NCBI RefSeq assembly: GCF_013304385.1
Contig: NZ_JAAITU010000016.1
Location: 1 to 64,000, forward strand
Length of the DNA: 64,000 nucleotides
Direction of reading: 5' to 3'
DNA from: Blautia glucerasea
GTDB taxonomy: Bacteria > Bacillota > Clostridia > Lachnospirales > Lachnospiraceae
Shown here: in pieces, positions 35,419-44,044 of the stretch
How positions within the stretch are numbered: the first letter of the stretch is position 1
Layout: the number at the start of each line of letters is the position of its first letter
The notes under the pieces: model-generated
What the model was told of the DNA's origin: nothing
What the model saw: the letters and a program-made list of their open reading frames with translations, nothing else
Database searches by the model: none
Made by a program: the position numbers and the translations under genes

Positions 35419-36291
35419 ATGCAGGAAATGAAGCCAATCAAAGAAGGTAAAGTACGTGAGATCTACGACAATGGAGACAGCCTGATCATGGTTGCCACAG
35501 ACCGTATCAGTTGCTTTGATGTGATCCTTAATAATGAAGTTACCAATAAGGGCAAGGTGCTTACTCAGATGTCCAAATTCTGGTTTGACCTTACCAAGGA
35601 TATTCTTCCAAATCACATGATCTCTACAGATGTGAATGATATGCCTGAATTTTTCAGACAGGAGAAATACGACGGTAAGAGCATGATGTGCAAGAAGCTG
35701 GAAATGCTTCCATTGGAGTGCATTGTCCGGGGTTATATTACAGGAAGCGGCTGGGCAAGCTATAAGGAGAACGGCAAGGTTTGCGGGATCAGCCTGCCGG
35801 AAGGACTGAAAGAGTCTGACAAGCTGCCTGAGCCTATTTATACACCATCTACAAAAGCTGAGATCGGTGATCATGATGAGAATATTTCTTTTGAACAGAG
35901 TATTGACCATCTGGAGAAATATTATCCTGGTAAAGGTAAGGAGTATGCAGAGAAACTTCGTGACCTGACCATCGCACTTTATAAGAAATGTGCAGAGTAT
36001 GCACTGAAAAAAGGGATCATCATTGCAGATACCAAGTTTGAGTTCGGGCTTGATGAGAATGGCAATATTACCATTGGCGATGAAATGCTTACACCTGACA
36101 GTTCCCGTTTCTGGCCTGCAGATGTATATGAACCGGGACATGGACAGCCGTCCTTTGACAAGCAGTTTGCCCGTGACTGGCTGAAGGCAAATCCGGACAA
36201 CAACTGGACTTTGCCCCAGGAGATCGTGGATAAGACTATTCAGAAATATCTGCAGAGCTATAAAATGCTTACAGGCAAAGAACTGGACTGA
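35419..36291 (+). CDS. purC: Phosphoribosylaminoimidazole-succinocarboxamide synthase
   Basis: 290 residues, the length of the long (yeast-like) PurC form. Conserved parts: KEGKVREIYDNGDSLIMVAT, DRISCFDVILNNEV, VRGYITGSGWASYKENG, and LADTKFEFG (here IADTKFEFG). It joins aspartate to CAIR using ATP in purine synthesis. A possible promoter (TTGACA, 17 bp, TTACCT) precedes it; no purine riboswitch is visible. It has no functional link with its neighbours. Confidence 0.95.
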   Translation: MQEMKPIKEGKVREIYDNGDSLIMVATDRISCFDVILNNEVTNKGKVLTQMSKFWFDLTKDILPNHMISTDVNDMPEFFRQEKYDGKSMMCKKLEMLPLECIVRGYITGSGWASYKENGKVCGISLPEGLKESDKLPEPIYTPSTKAEIGDHDENISFEQSIDHLEKYYPGKGKEYAEKLRDLTIALYKKCAEYALKKGIIIADTKFEFGLDENGNITIGDEMLTPDSSRFWPADVYEPGHGQPSFDKQFARDWLKANPDNNWTLPQEIVDKTIQKYLQSYKMLTGKELD

Positions 36292-36373
36292 TCTTTAAAA
36301 CACCGGCATAAGTGGGGATATCCGGTGGATCATTTACTGTCGTTTGATTAAATAAAAGAGAGGGATGAATGAA

Positions 36374-37549
36374 ATGGATTATGCGAAAGAATCGTTGAAG
36401 ATGCACTATGACCTGAAAGGAAAGCTGGAGATCAAATGCCGCGCAGCAGTAGACTCCAAGGATGCATTAAGTCTTGCCTATACACCAGGGGTAGCACAGC
36501 CTTGTCTGGAGATCCAGAAGGATATTAATAAAAGCTATGAGCTGACCAGACGCTGGAATACGGTTGCTGTTGTGACAGATGGTACCGCAGTTTTAGGCCT
36601 TGGAGATATCGGACCAGAGGCTGGTATGCCGGTTATGGAAGGTAAATGTGTTCTGTTTAAGGCTTTTGGCGATGTAGATGCCATTCCATTATGTGTACGC
36701 AGCAAGAATGTGGATGATATTGTTGAGACTGTACGCCTTCTGGCAGGCAGCTTTGGCGGTGTAAACCTTGAGGATATTTCTGCACCAAGATGCTTTGAGA
36801 TCGAGAAGAAGCTGAAAGAGTGCTGCGATATTCCGATTTTCCATGATGATCAGCATGGAACTGCAGTGATCACTTTGGCTGGTGTGATCAATGCACTGAA
36901 AGTAGTTGGCAAAAAGATGGAAGATATTAAGATCGTTACATCAGGTGCCGGTGCAGCAGGGATTGCTATTATCAGGCTTTTGATCTCCATGGGTCTTAAG
37001 AATGTGATCATGACTGACCGTAAAGGTGCTATCTATGAGGGCAGAGAGGGTCTGAATCCAATCAAGGAAGAAATGGCTAAGATCACAAATAAAGCTCATG
37101 AAAAAGGTACTCTTGCAGAGGTGATCAAAGGCGCAGATGTATTTATCGGTGTATCTGCTCCGGGAACACTTACTCAGGATATGGTACGTACCATGGCAAA
37201 GGATCCGATCATTTTTGCATGTGCTAACCCTACACCAGAGATCTTCCCGGATGAAGCGAAGGCAGCAGGTGCAGCTGTGGTTTCCACAGGAAGATCCGAC
37301 TATCCTAATCAGGTAAATAACGTACTTTGCTTCCCTGGTATTTTCCGTGGAGCACTGGATGTACGTGCATCTGATATCAATGATGAGATGAAGATCGCTG
37401 CAGCCTATGCTATTGCAGGACTGGTAAGTGATGAAGAATTGAATCCGGATTACATCCTTCCGGCTGCTTTTGATCCAAGGGTAAAAGATGCGGTTGCAAA
37501 GGCAACTGCAGAAGCTGCCATCAAGAGCGGTGTTGCAAGGATTAAATAA
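36374..37549 (+). CDS. NAD(P)-dependent malic enzyme (oxaloacetate-decarboxylating)
   Basis: 391 residues. GAGAGGG lies too close to ATG 36365 and well placed for ATG 36374, so I use the latter. Conserved: YTPGVAQPCLEI, DGTAVLGLGDIGPEAGMPVMEGK, FHDDQHGTAV, GAGAAGIAI (NAD-binding), and CANPTPEI. It converts malate to pyruvate and CO2. It ends with a good terminator, so it is a single-gene transcript. Confidence 0.95.
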   Translation: MDYAKESLKMHYDLKGKLEIKCRAAVDSKDALSLAYTPGVAQPCLEIQKDINKSYELTRRWNTVAVVTDGTAVLGLGDIGPEAGMPVMEGKCVLFKAFGDVDAIPLCVRSKNVDDIVETVRLLAGSFGGVNLEDISAPRCFEIEKKLKECCDIPIFHDDQHGTAVITLAGVINALKVVGKKMEDIKIVTSGAGAAGIAIIRLLISMGLKNVIMTDRKGAIYEGREGLNPIKEEMAKITNKAHEKGTLAEVIKGADVFIGVSAPGTLTQDMVRTMAKDPIIFACANPTPEIFPDEAKAAGAAVVSTGRSDYPNQVNNVLCFPGIFRGALDVRASDINDEMKIAAAYAIAGLVSDEELNPDYILPAAFDPRVKDAVAKATAEAAIKSGVARIK

Positions 37550-37577
37550 GCTTTTTAAAATAGTAAAATGATTTACT

Positions 37578-37613
37578 AAGGACTGTCGCATTCGTTTGCG
37601 GCAGCCTTTTTTG
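37578..37613 (+). terminator. Terminator of the malic enzyme gene
   Basis: GGACTGTCGCA and TGCGGCAGCC pair with one bulge, followed by TTTTTT. Confidence 0.85.
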
Positions 37614-37662
37614 ATTGAGATAAATGCTGCTAATCATTGTGAGAAAAAAATAAAAAAAGTAG

Positions 37663-37691
37663 TTGACTACTAAAAGATATTAGAATATACT
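37663..37691 (+). promoter_or_regulatory. Promoter of feoA (first copy)
   Basis: TTGACT at 37663-37668, 17-bp spacer, TATACT at 37686-37691. The -10 lies inside the operator candidate at 37679-37694, an arrangement expected for a repressor. Confidence 0.85.
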
Positions 37692-37694
37692 AAT
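37679..37694 (+). promoter_or_regulatory. Operator candidate, RTTAG-N6-CTAAY site 3 (feoA)
   Basis: ATTAGAATATACTAAT, a perfect palindrome of the same 5-6-5 layout, over the -10 box. Confidence 0.8.
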
Positions 37695-37755
37695 TAACGT
37701 AAGCGAGAAACAATATTTAATAGATATAGCTATGACAACGTGAAGGGAGAGTGTA

Positions 37756-37968
37756 ATGATGCCTTTGTCTATGGTTAATGAAGGGGAGCCGAACGTGATC
37801 CGGAAAGTCGGTGGAAAAGAAGAGATACGCAAATTCCTGGAAAACCTTGGCTTTGTTGTAGGAGGTACAGTGACCGTTGTTTCTGAGAATGACGGTAATC
37901 TGATCGTAAATGTAAAAGATTCACGTGTGGCGATTGGTAAGGACATGGCCAATAAGATTATGGTGTAA
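37756..37968 (+). CDS. feoA: FeoA, ferrous iron transport accessory protein (copy 1)
   Basis: 70 residues, an SH3-like FeoA domain (SMVNEGEPNVIRKVGGKEEI; ENLGFVVGGTVTVVSE; VNVKDSRVAIGKDMANKIMV). AAGGGAGA precedes ATG 37756. FeoA works in the cytoplasm with the FeoB pore. Its promoter overlaps a metal-type operator. Confidence 0.93.
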   Translation: MMPLSMVNEGEPNVIRKVGGKEEIRKFLENLGFVVGGTVTVVSENDGNLIVNVKDSRVAIGKDMANKIMV

Positions 37969-37995
37969 ACAGCATCTTATATCCTTGGAGATTTT

Positions 37996-38026
37996 CAGCC
38001 TCCGACAGACATGAGAGTCTGTCGGG
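37996..38026 (+). other. Hairpin between the two feoA genes
   Basis: CCGACAGAC, loop ATGAGA, GTCTGTCGG: a 9-bp perfect stem without a T tract. It may set mRNA stability or be a leaky terminator. Confidence 0.6.
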
Positions 38027-38075
38027 GATTGTGAATTAATAAAAAGTTACATATTTTCATGAAAAGGAGTTTGTT

Positions 38076-38297
38076 ATGAAAACATTACGTCAAGTTGCCG
38101 TTGGCCAGACAGTTACTGTTAAAAGGCTCCACGGCGAAGGGCCTGTAAAAAGGCGTATTATGGACATGGGAATCACAAAGGGCGTAGGGATTTATGTGAG
38201 AAAAGTTGCACCCCTTGGAGATCCGGTGGAAGTAACAGTGAGAGATTATGAGCTGTCCTTAAGAAAAGCGGATGCTGAGATGATCGAAGTGGAATGA
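38076..38297 (+). CDS. feoA: FeoA, ferrous iron transport accessory protein (copy 2)
   Basis: 73 residues (MKTLRQVAVGQTVTVKRLHG; RRIMDMGITKGVGIYVRKVA; PVEVTVRDYELSLRKADAEM), a second FeoA distinct in sequence from the first. AAAAGGAG precedes ATG 38076. Two FeoA genes before FeoB are common in Clostridia. Confidence 0.93.
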   Translation: MKTLRQVAVGQTVTVKRLHGEGPVKRRIMDMGITKGVGIYVRKVAPLGDPVEVTVRDYELSLRKADAEMIEVE

Positions 38298-38313
38298 TTT
38301 TTTTTACACGGCT

Positions 38314-38329
38314 GTTAGTGATTGCTAAT
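38314..38329 (+). promoter_or_regulatory. Operator candidate, RTTAG-N6-CTAAY site 4 (feoB)
   Basis: GTTAGTGATTGCTAAT, between the second feoA and feoB. A possible -10 (TATATT, 38339-38344) follows, but no clear -35, so an internal promoter is only possible. Confidence 0.65.
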
Positions 38330-38404
38330 TAACAACTGTATATTCTAACAAATGGAAGAAGCTTAAAACGAAATTAAATCAGGAAAGAAAGAGGAGGCAT
38401 GAAA

Positions 38405-40552
38405 ATGTCGATTAAGATTGCGCTTGCAGGCAACCCGAACTGCGGCAAAACAACATTGTTCAATGCGTTGACAGGATCTAACCAGTTTGTTGGTAACTGG
38501 CCTGGCGTAACCGTTGAGAAAAAAGAAGGTCGTTTAAAAGGACACAAAGATGTGATCATTATGGACCTTCCTGGTATTTATTCCCTTTCCCCATATACAC
38601 TGGAGGAAGTAGTTGCCAGAAATTACCTGATCAATGAAAGACCGGATGCAATCATCAATATCGTTGATGGTACAAACCTGGAAAGAAACCTGTATCTGTC
38701 CACTCAGATCATGGAGCTTGGCATTCCGGTAGTTATGGCTGTCAACATGATGGATCTGGTTCAGAAGACAGGGAATAAAATCTATATTGACAAATTAAGC
38801 AAAAAGCTTGGCTGCGAAGTAGTTGAGATTTCTGCTTTAAAGGGAACTGGCATCAGTAAAGCTGCTGAAAGAGCTATTGCGGCAGCCCAGAAGAAAAGCA
38901 GCGTAACACCTGTTCATGAGTTTGCTCAGGAAGTTGAGGATGTGATCAAGACTGTTGAGACAAAGCTTACAGGTATTGTTGCTGAGGAGCAGAAGCGTTT
39001 CTTTGCTATCAAGCTTCTGGAGAAAGACAGCAAGATCACAGAACAGATGAAAAGCGTGCCGGATGTATCTATTGAGGTTAAGGCTCTTGAAGATAAATTT
39101 GATGATGATACAGAGAGTATTATCACCAATGAACGTTATGTATACATTTCTTCCATTATCGGACAGTGCTATTCAAAATCCGCAAAAGGAAAGAAACTTA
39201 CAACATCTGACAAGATTGACCGTATCGTGACAAACCGCTGGCTTGCACTTCCAATCTTTGCAGTTGTAATGTTTGTTGTTTATTATGTATCAGTAACTAC
39301 GGTTGGTACGATTGTAACGGAGTGGACAAATGATGTTCTCTTTGGCGAGATCATCCCTCCTGCGATTGAATCTGCACTGGAGGCTGTTCACTGTGCTGCA
39401 TGGCTGCAGGGACTGATCCTGGATGGTATTGTTGCTGGTGTTGGCGCTGTACTTGGTTTCGTACCGCAGATGCTGGTTCTGTTCTTCTTCCTTGCATTCC
39501 TTGAGTCCTGCGGTTACATGGCTCGTGTTGCATTTATTATGGACAGAATCTTCCGCAAATTTGGTCTGTCCGGTAAATCCTTCATTCCTATGCTGATCGC
39601 ATCCGGATGTGGTGTTCCTGGTGTTATGGCTTCCCGTACCATCGAGAATGACAGAGACCGTAAGATGACTATCATGACAACTACCTTTGTTCCTTGTGGC
39701 GCAAAGCTTCCGATCATCGCCATGATCGCAGGCGCATTCTTCGGCAACAGTGGATGGGTGGCTACAAGTTGCTACTTTGTAGGCATTGCGGCAATCATCT
39801 GCTCTGGTATTATCTTAAAGAAAACAAAGATGTTTGCAGGTGATCCGGCACCATTCGTTATGGAGCTTCCTGCATACCATTGGCCAACCGCCGGAAATAT
39901 TTTAAGAAGCATGTGGGAGAGAGGCTGGTCCTTTATCAAAAAGGCCGGTACGATCATCCTTCTTTCAACCATCGTTCTGTGGTTCTTAATGGGCTTTGGA
40001 TGGGAAGGCGGTTCCTTTGGAATGGTCGAGGAACTGAACAACAGTATCCTTGCAAAGATCGGTTCTGCAATTGCCTGGATCTTTGGACCTTTGGGCTGGA
40101 CAAAAGCCGGCGAAGGCTGGAAGATGGCTGTTGCTGCTGTAACTGGTCTGATCGCAAAAGAAAACGTAGTAGCTACCTTTGGTATGCTGTTTGGCTTTGC
40201 TGAAGTTGCAGAAGACGGCGCTGAGATCTGGGGTAACCTGGCACAGGTTATGACACCTATCGCAGCATATGGATTCCTGGTATTCAACCTTCTTTGTGCA
40301 CCTTGCTTCGCAGCAATGGGCGCCATCAAGAGAGAGATGAACAACAAAAAATGGTTCTGGTTTGCAATCGGATATCAGTGCGGTCTTGCTTATGTGGTTT
40401 CACTTTGTATCTATCAGATCGGTACACTGATCACTACTGGAACTTTCGGTATTGGCACAGTGGTTGCTTTCATACTGGTTGCATGCTTTATTTATCTGTT
40501 ATTCAGACCATACAAAGAGAGCAATACATTAAAAGTAAGTGTAAAAGCCTGA
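38405..40552 (+). CDS. feoB: FeoB, ferrous iron transport GTPase/permease
   Basis: 715 residues. GAGGAGG (38391-38397) is seven bases ahead of ATG 38405, better than the ATG at 38399. The G domain shows GNPNCGKT (G1), DLPGIYS (G3) and NMMD (G4). A GDI-like helical part follows, then about eleven membrane helices with the gate motifs GCGVPGVMASRTIEN and CGAKLPII. It imports Fe(II). It lies downstream of both feoA genes and upstream of a Fur-family gene. Confidence 0.97.
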   Translation: MSIKIALAGNPNCGKTTLFNALTGSNQFVGNWPGVTVEKKEGRLKGHKDVIIMDLPGIYSLSPYTLEEVVARNYLINERPDAIINIVDGTNLERNLYLSTQIMELGIPVVMAVNMMDLVQKTGNKIYIDKLSKKLGCEVVEISALKGTGISKAAERAIAAAQKKSSVTPVHEFAQEVEDVIKTVETKLTGIVAEEQKRFFAIKLLEKDSKITEQMKSVPDVSIEVKALEDKFDDDTESIITNERYVYISSIIGQCYSKSAKGKKLTTSDKIDRIVTNRWLALPIFAVVMFVVYYVSVTTVGTIVTEWTNDVLFGEIIPPAIESALEAVHCAAWLQGLILDGIVAGVGAVLGFVPQMLVLFFFLAFLESCGYMARVAFIMDRIFRKFGLSGKSFIPMLIASGCGVPGVMASRTIENDRDRKMTIMTTTFVPCGAKLPIIAMIAGAFFGNSGWVATSCYFVGIAAIICSGIILKKTKMFAGDPAPFVMELPAYHWPTAGNILRSMWERGWSFIKKAGTIILLSTIVLWFLMGFGWEGGSFGMVEELNNSILAKIGSAIAWIFGPLGWTKAGEGWKMAVAAVTGLIAKENVVATFGMLFGFAEVAEDGAEIWGNLAQVMTPIAAYGFLVFNLLCAPCFAAMGAIKREMNNKKWFWFAIGYQCGLAYVVSLCIYQIGTLITTGTFGIGTVVAFILVACFIYLLFRPYKESNTLKVSVKA

Positions 40553-40569
40553 TAAAGACAGGCACTTTT

Positions 40570-40599
40570 ACAGCCTGCATCCAACAGGGTGCAGGCTGT
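40570..40599 (+). other. Hairpin after feoB
   Basis: CAGCCTGCATCC, loop AACA, GGGTGCAGGCTG: a strong stem with no T run, so perhaps a processing signal or weak terminator; the Fur gene lies close downstream. Confidence 0.65.
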
Positions 40600-40633
40600 T
40601 ACTGCATCAGCCCAGAGCAACAGGAGGTGAGTT

Positions 40634-41104
40634 TTGGTGGGAGAACGAAAGGAAGAAGCAGCAAGGGAGTCTCAGTCATATGAGCGGACGAAAATGCAGA
40701 AAACCATGGTGATCCAGAAGCTTCGTGAGCAAGGATGCAGGATCACCAGACAACGAAGGACGATCCTGGATATTATTTTGGCAGAGGAGTGCTCCTGCTG
40801 TAAAGAGATTTATTTTAAAGTTCAGAAAAAAGATAAGAATATTGGTCCTGCAACGATTTACCGTATGGTGAACGTGCTTGAGAATATTGGAGCCATCAGC
40901 CGGAAAAACATGTATAAGATCGCAGACTGCAGTACCTGTTGTGAAGAAAAATCCTGTTATGTAAAATTAAGTGACGATACAATATGCAGGCTTTCTCCCG
41001 GAATGTGGCGGGAAGTAATGAAGGCAGGCATGAAAGAATGCGGATATATAAAGGAACAGGAAATCGCCAGTATTGAAATGAAGGCTTGCAAATGCGAAGC
41101 CTGA
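40634..41104 (+). CDS. Fur-family metal regulator
   Basis: 156 residues; CAGGAGG precedes TTG 40634 (GTG 40637 is equally possible). The winged helix is clear (EQGCRITRQRRTILDIILAE; IGPATIYRMVNVLENIGAIS). The C-terminal dimer domain is short and Cys-rich (CSTCCEEKSC, CKCEA) and lacks the usual HHDH metal motif of Fur, so its sensing chemistry may differ. It is most likely an iron regulator given feoB next door. Confidence 0.88.
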   Translation: MVGERKEEAARESQSYERTKMQKTMVIQKLREQGCRITRQRRTILDIILAEECSCCKEIYFKVQKKDKNIGPATIYRMVNVLENIGAISRKNMYKIADCSTCCEEKSCYVKLSDDTICRLSPGMWREVMKAGMKECGYIKEQEIASIEMKACKCEA

Positions 41105-41170
41105 AAGCAGGCAGGGTAATTACAGGATATGGGAATGCATTTTACCTCTTGGCTGTGAGAATATTAAATA

Positions 41171-41189
41171 ATTGAGAATGTTTCTCGAT
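41171..41189 (+). promoter_or_regulatory. Fur-box-like inverted repeat
   Basis: ATTGAGAA TGT TTCTCGAT, 7 of 8 paired bases, upstream of the DUF6110/P-type ATPase genes. It resembles the Fur core TGANAATNATTNTCA. Confidence 0.5.
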
Positions 41190-41305
41190 TAAGAAAAAGT
41201 TTCTGGACAAGTAAAAATACGAATGCTATACTGACTTTTAAACTTTTATAAAGGAAGAAAAGCAGCAGAGATTATCTGACTGCAAAATATAAGGAGGAAT
41301 CTATT

Positions 41306-41641
41306 ATGGCAGATTTGAACTGGAAAAAATCAGGATTATTTGCAGCAGGAGTTTTATTTGGCACGGCAGGCATCAAAGCACTGTCCAGTAAGGACGCAAA
41401 GAAGCTGTATACCAACTGCACAGCAGCTGTTCTTCGCGCAAAGGATTGCGTTATGAAGACAGTTACTACAGTTCAGGAAAACTGCGGTGACATTTATGAG
41501 GGGGCAAAGCAGATCAACGAAGACCGTGCTGCTGCTGAGGAGACTTTTGAGGATACGGCAGACGAGGAAGTAAAGACAGACCAGGAAGTCAAGGCAGAAG
41601 AGGATAAAACAGAAGAGGATACATTCAAAGAGGCAGAATAA
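41306..41641 (+). CDS. DUF6110 family protein
   Basis: 111 residues. An N-terminal hydrophobic segment (SGLFAAGVLFGTAGIKAL) is followed by a Cys-containing helix (CTAAVLRAKDCVMKTVTTVQ) and a very acidic tail of Glu/Asp/Thr (from about residue 75). The family is found next to P-type ATPases in Lachnospiraceae. The ATPase gene starts two bases after its stop, so they are co-translated. It may be a metal-binding partner of the pump; the function is unknown. Confidence 0.8.
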   Translation: MADLNWKKSGLFAAGVLFGTAGIKALSSKDAKKLYTNCTAAVLRAKDCVMKTVTTVQENCGDIYEGAKQINEDRAAAEETFEDTADEEVKTDQEVKAEEDKTEEDTFKEAE

Positions 41642-41643
41642 AG

Positions 41644-43725
41644 ATGCGTTTTAATATTAAACATGAGATCCGGGGAAGAATCAGGATCCATATTTTCCAG
41701 AAACGGATGACTTATCAGCAGGCAGATATCCTGCAGTATTATCTGGAAAATACTGACGGAGTGATAACGGCAAATGTTTATGATAAAACCTGTGATGCCA
41801 CCATCAGTTACAAAGGCGACAGGAAGGAGCTTCTTGGCAAGTTGCAGTGCTTCCGCTATGAGAATGTGAAAGTTCCGGCAGCTGTGCTGGATAGCTCCGG
41901 CAGGGAATTAAATGAACAGTATAAAGAGAAGCTTGTTAATAAAGTGATCTTTCATTACGCAAGGAAGTTTATGCTTCCAATGCCATTTTCAGCCATCTAT
42001 ACAGGTGTGGTATCTGCAAAATATATCTGGAAAGGCCTGAAGACTTTATGGCAGCGCAAGATCGAGGTACCGGTACTGGATGCGACTGCTATCAGTGTTT
42101 CTATGATCCGGGGAGATTTTGGAACTGCCGGTTCTGTAATGTTCCTTTTGGGAGTAGGTGAACTGCTGGAGGAGTGGACCCATAAGAAATCAGTAGGCGA
42201 TCTGGCTCGTACCATGTCCCTGAATGTGGGCAAGGTATGGCTGCGCACAGAAGATGAACAAGAAGTACTAACTGATGCAGATGTGATAAAGCCAGGTGAC
42301 TGTGTGGTTGTGCATATGGGCAATGTGATCCCGTTTGATGGTACAGTCCTTGAAGGTGAGGCTATGGTGAACCAGGCTTCTCTTACAGGTGAGTCTGTAC
42401 CAGTACGTCGTGTATCCGGCAACACCGTGTATGCAGGCACAGTTGTAGAAGAAGGAGAAGTGGTCTTTACTGTTTCCTCAGTAGGAGGCAGCAGCCGGTA
42501 TGAAAAGATCGCTGCTATGATCGAAGATACCGAGAAACTGAAATCCGGACTGGAGAGCAAAGCAGAACATCTGGCAGACCGTCTGGTTCCATATACTCTT
42601 GGCGGCACGGGTCTGGTGTATCTTCTCACAAGAAATGCTACAAAGGCACTTGCAGTGCTGATGGTTGATTTTTCATGCGCCTTGAAGCTGGCAATGCCTA
42701 TTTCCGTATTGTCTGCGATCCGTGAGGCTAACCGGTATAAGATCACAGTTAAGGGAGGCAAATTCCTGGAGGCTGTAGCTGAAGCAGATACCATTGTATT
42801 TGACAAGACAGGCACTCTTACCAAGGCAAAACCAACCGTAGCAAAGGTGATTTCTTTTGGCAGATACAGTGAAGATGAAATGCTTCGTCTGGCTGCGTGT
42901 ATGGAAGAGCATTTCCCTCATTCCATGGCAAAAGCTGTAGTAAATGCGGCAAAGCAGAAAGGGCTGGACCATGAGGAGATGCATTCCAAGGTAGAGTATA
43001 TTGTGGCCCATGGCATTTCCACATTTGTAAACGATCACAAAACTGTGATCGGAAGCTCTCATTTTGTATTTGAGGATGAGAAATGCAAGATCCCGCAGGG
43101 AATGGAAGAGAAGTTTGAACAGATTCCAGAAGAGTATTCCCACCTTTACCTTGCTATAGACGGTGAACTGGCTGCAGTGATCTGCATTGAGGATCCGCTG
43201 CGGGAGGAAGCACCGGAGGTGATCCGCAGGCTGAAAGACGCCGGATTTACCAAGGTGGTGATGATGACCGGGGATAGTGAGCGTACAGCAGCTGCAGTTG
43301 CCAAAAGGGTTGGGGTAGATGAATATTATTCAGAAGTCCTTCCTGGAGATAAAGCCAGATTCGTAGACAAGGAAAAAGCCGCAGGACGTAAGGTAGTGAT
43401 GCTTGGAGATGGCATCAATGATTCGCCTGCACTTTCGGCGGCTGACGCAGGTATAGCTGTCAGTGAAGGTGCACAGATCGCAAGAGAAGTGGCAGATATT
43501 ACCATTGGTATTGATGATCTGTATAGCCTTCTTGCACTGAAATACATTAGTGATGAACTAATGAAGAGAATCAGATGCAACTACAGAACCATTGTAGGCT
43601 TTAATACAGGACTGATCATTCTGGGGGTGGCTGGTATCCTGCAGCCTACTACTTCAGCACTTCTTCATAATACCTCCACACTGCTGATCGGGATGAGGAG
43701 TATGAAGAATCTTCTTCCGGAATAA
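41644..43725 (+). CDS. P1B-like metal-transporting P-type ATPase with an SCA motif
   Basis: 693 residues. An HMA-like N-terminal domain lacks CxxC. The core has the phosphorylation site FDKTGTLTKAK (Asp near 386), TGES in the actuator domain and GDGINDSPAL in the P domain. The transmembrane metal motif reads DFSCALKLAMP, where most P1B pumps have CPC, SPC or TPC: the proline is missing. The nucleotide domain has HFPHSMAKA where SEHPLA is usual. It may export iron or another divalent cation. It is linked to DUF6110 and sits in an iron-related cluster. Confidence 0.88.
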   Translation: MRFNIKHEIRGRIRIHIFQKRMTYQQADILQYYLENTDGVITANVYDKTCDATISYKGDRKELLGKLQCFRYENVKVPAAVLDSSGRELNEQYKEKLVNKVIFHYARKFMLPMPFSAIYTGVVSAKYIWKGLKTLWQRKIEVPVLDATAISVSMIRGDFGTAGSVMFLLGVGELLEEWTHKKSVGDLARTMSLNVGKVWLRTEDEQEVLTDADVIKPGDCVVVHMGNVIPFDGTVLEGEAMVNQASLTGESVPVRRVSGNTVYAGTVVEEGEVVFTVSSVGGSSRYEKIAAMIEDTEKLKSGLESKAEHLADRLVPYTLGGTGLVYLLTRNATKALAVLMVDFSCALKLAMPISVLSAIREANRYKITVKGGKFLEAVAEADTIVFDKTGTLTKAKPTVAKVISFGRYSEDEMLRLAACMEEHFPHSMAKAVVNAAKQKGLDHEEMHSKVEYIVAHGISTFVNDHKTVIGSSHFVFEDEKCKIPQGMEEKFEQIPEEYSHLYLAIDGELAAVICIEDPLREEAPEVIRRLKDAGFTKVVMMTGDSERTAAAVAKRVGVDEYYSEVLPGDKARFVDKEKAAGRKVVMLGDGINDSPALSAADAGIAVSEGAQIAREVADITIGIDDLYSLLALKYISDELMKRIRCNYRTIVGFNTGLIILGVAGILQPTTSALLHNTSTLLIGMRSMKNLLPE

Positions 43726-43843
43726 ACAGAGGTTTGTATGGGCGAAAATCTGGTTATTATGAGGACTAATTAGTACAGTTAAAATCAGGTAAGTCAATAT
43801 GGCGGTTACTTAATATTCACTGTACCAGTCACTGACATCATAA

Positions 43844-43858
43844 TGAGAATTATTATAC
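43844..43858 (+). promoter_or_regulatory. Fur-box-like site
   Basis: TGAGAATTATTATAC matches the Fur core TGATAATNATTATCA at 11 of 14 defined positions; it lies 22 bp upstream of the -35. Confidence 0.6.
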
Positions 43859-43879
43859 AAATAAGGGAGTCATCATCTA

Positions 43880-43908
43880 TTGACAAAAAAGCATAGATAA
43901 AGTAATCT
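43880..43908 (+). promoter_or_regulatory. Promoter of DUF3793-flavodoxin
   Basis: TTGACA at 43880-43885, 17-bp spacer, TAATCT at 43903-43908. Confidence 0.8.
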
Positions 43909-43917
43909 ATCTATGTG

Positions 43918-43933
43918 GTTAGCAAATGCTAAC
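43918..43933 (+). promoter_or_regulatory. Operator candidate, RTTAG-N6-CTAAY site 5
   Basis: GTTAGCAAATGCTAAC, perfect arms, starting ten bases after the -10 and so covering the transcription start. Confidence 0.75.
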
Positions 43934-44044
43934 TACCAATAGGTGATGACCTTATTTTTTTTAAATGACGGTTAGATGTAACTTATATGTATTGCAAATA
44001 ACTAATTACCTATCATTAAATGAATACAAGAAGGAGGATTCATT

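Larger units (their letters stand above)
43726..44044 (+). other. Regulatory gap before the DUF3793-flavodoxin genes
   Basis: 319 bp without a gene. From left to right: a palindrome ACTAATTAGT (around 43765), a Fur-box-like site (43844), a promoter (43880) with an inverted repeat CATAGATA/TATCTATG in its spacer and -10 region (43893-43916), operator candidate site 5 (43918), and a weak sixth copy GTTAGATGTAACTTAT (43971-43986). Confidence 0.65.

Noticed and set aside
40570-40599. Terminator after feoB
   Set aside because: A strong stem exists but no T tract follows, so it was listed as a hairpin only.
41997-42824. Long open frame antisense to the P-type ATPase gene (275 codons)
   Set aside because: It lies wholly within a well-conserved gene on the other strand, has Ser/Thr/Pro-rich composition typical of shadows, and no ribosome site.
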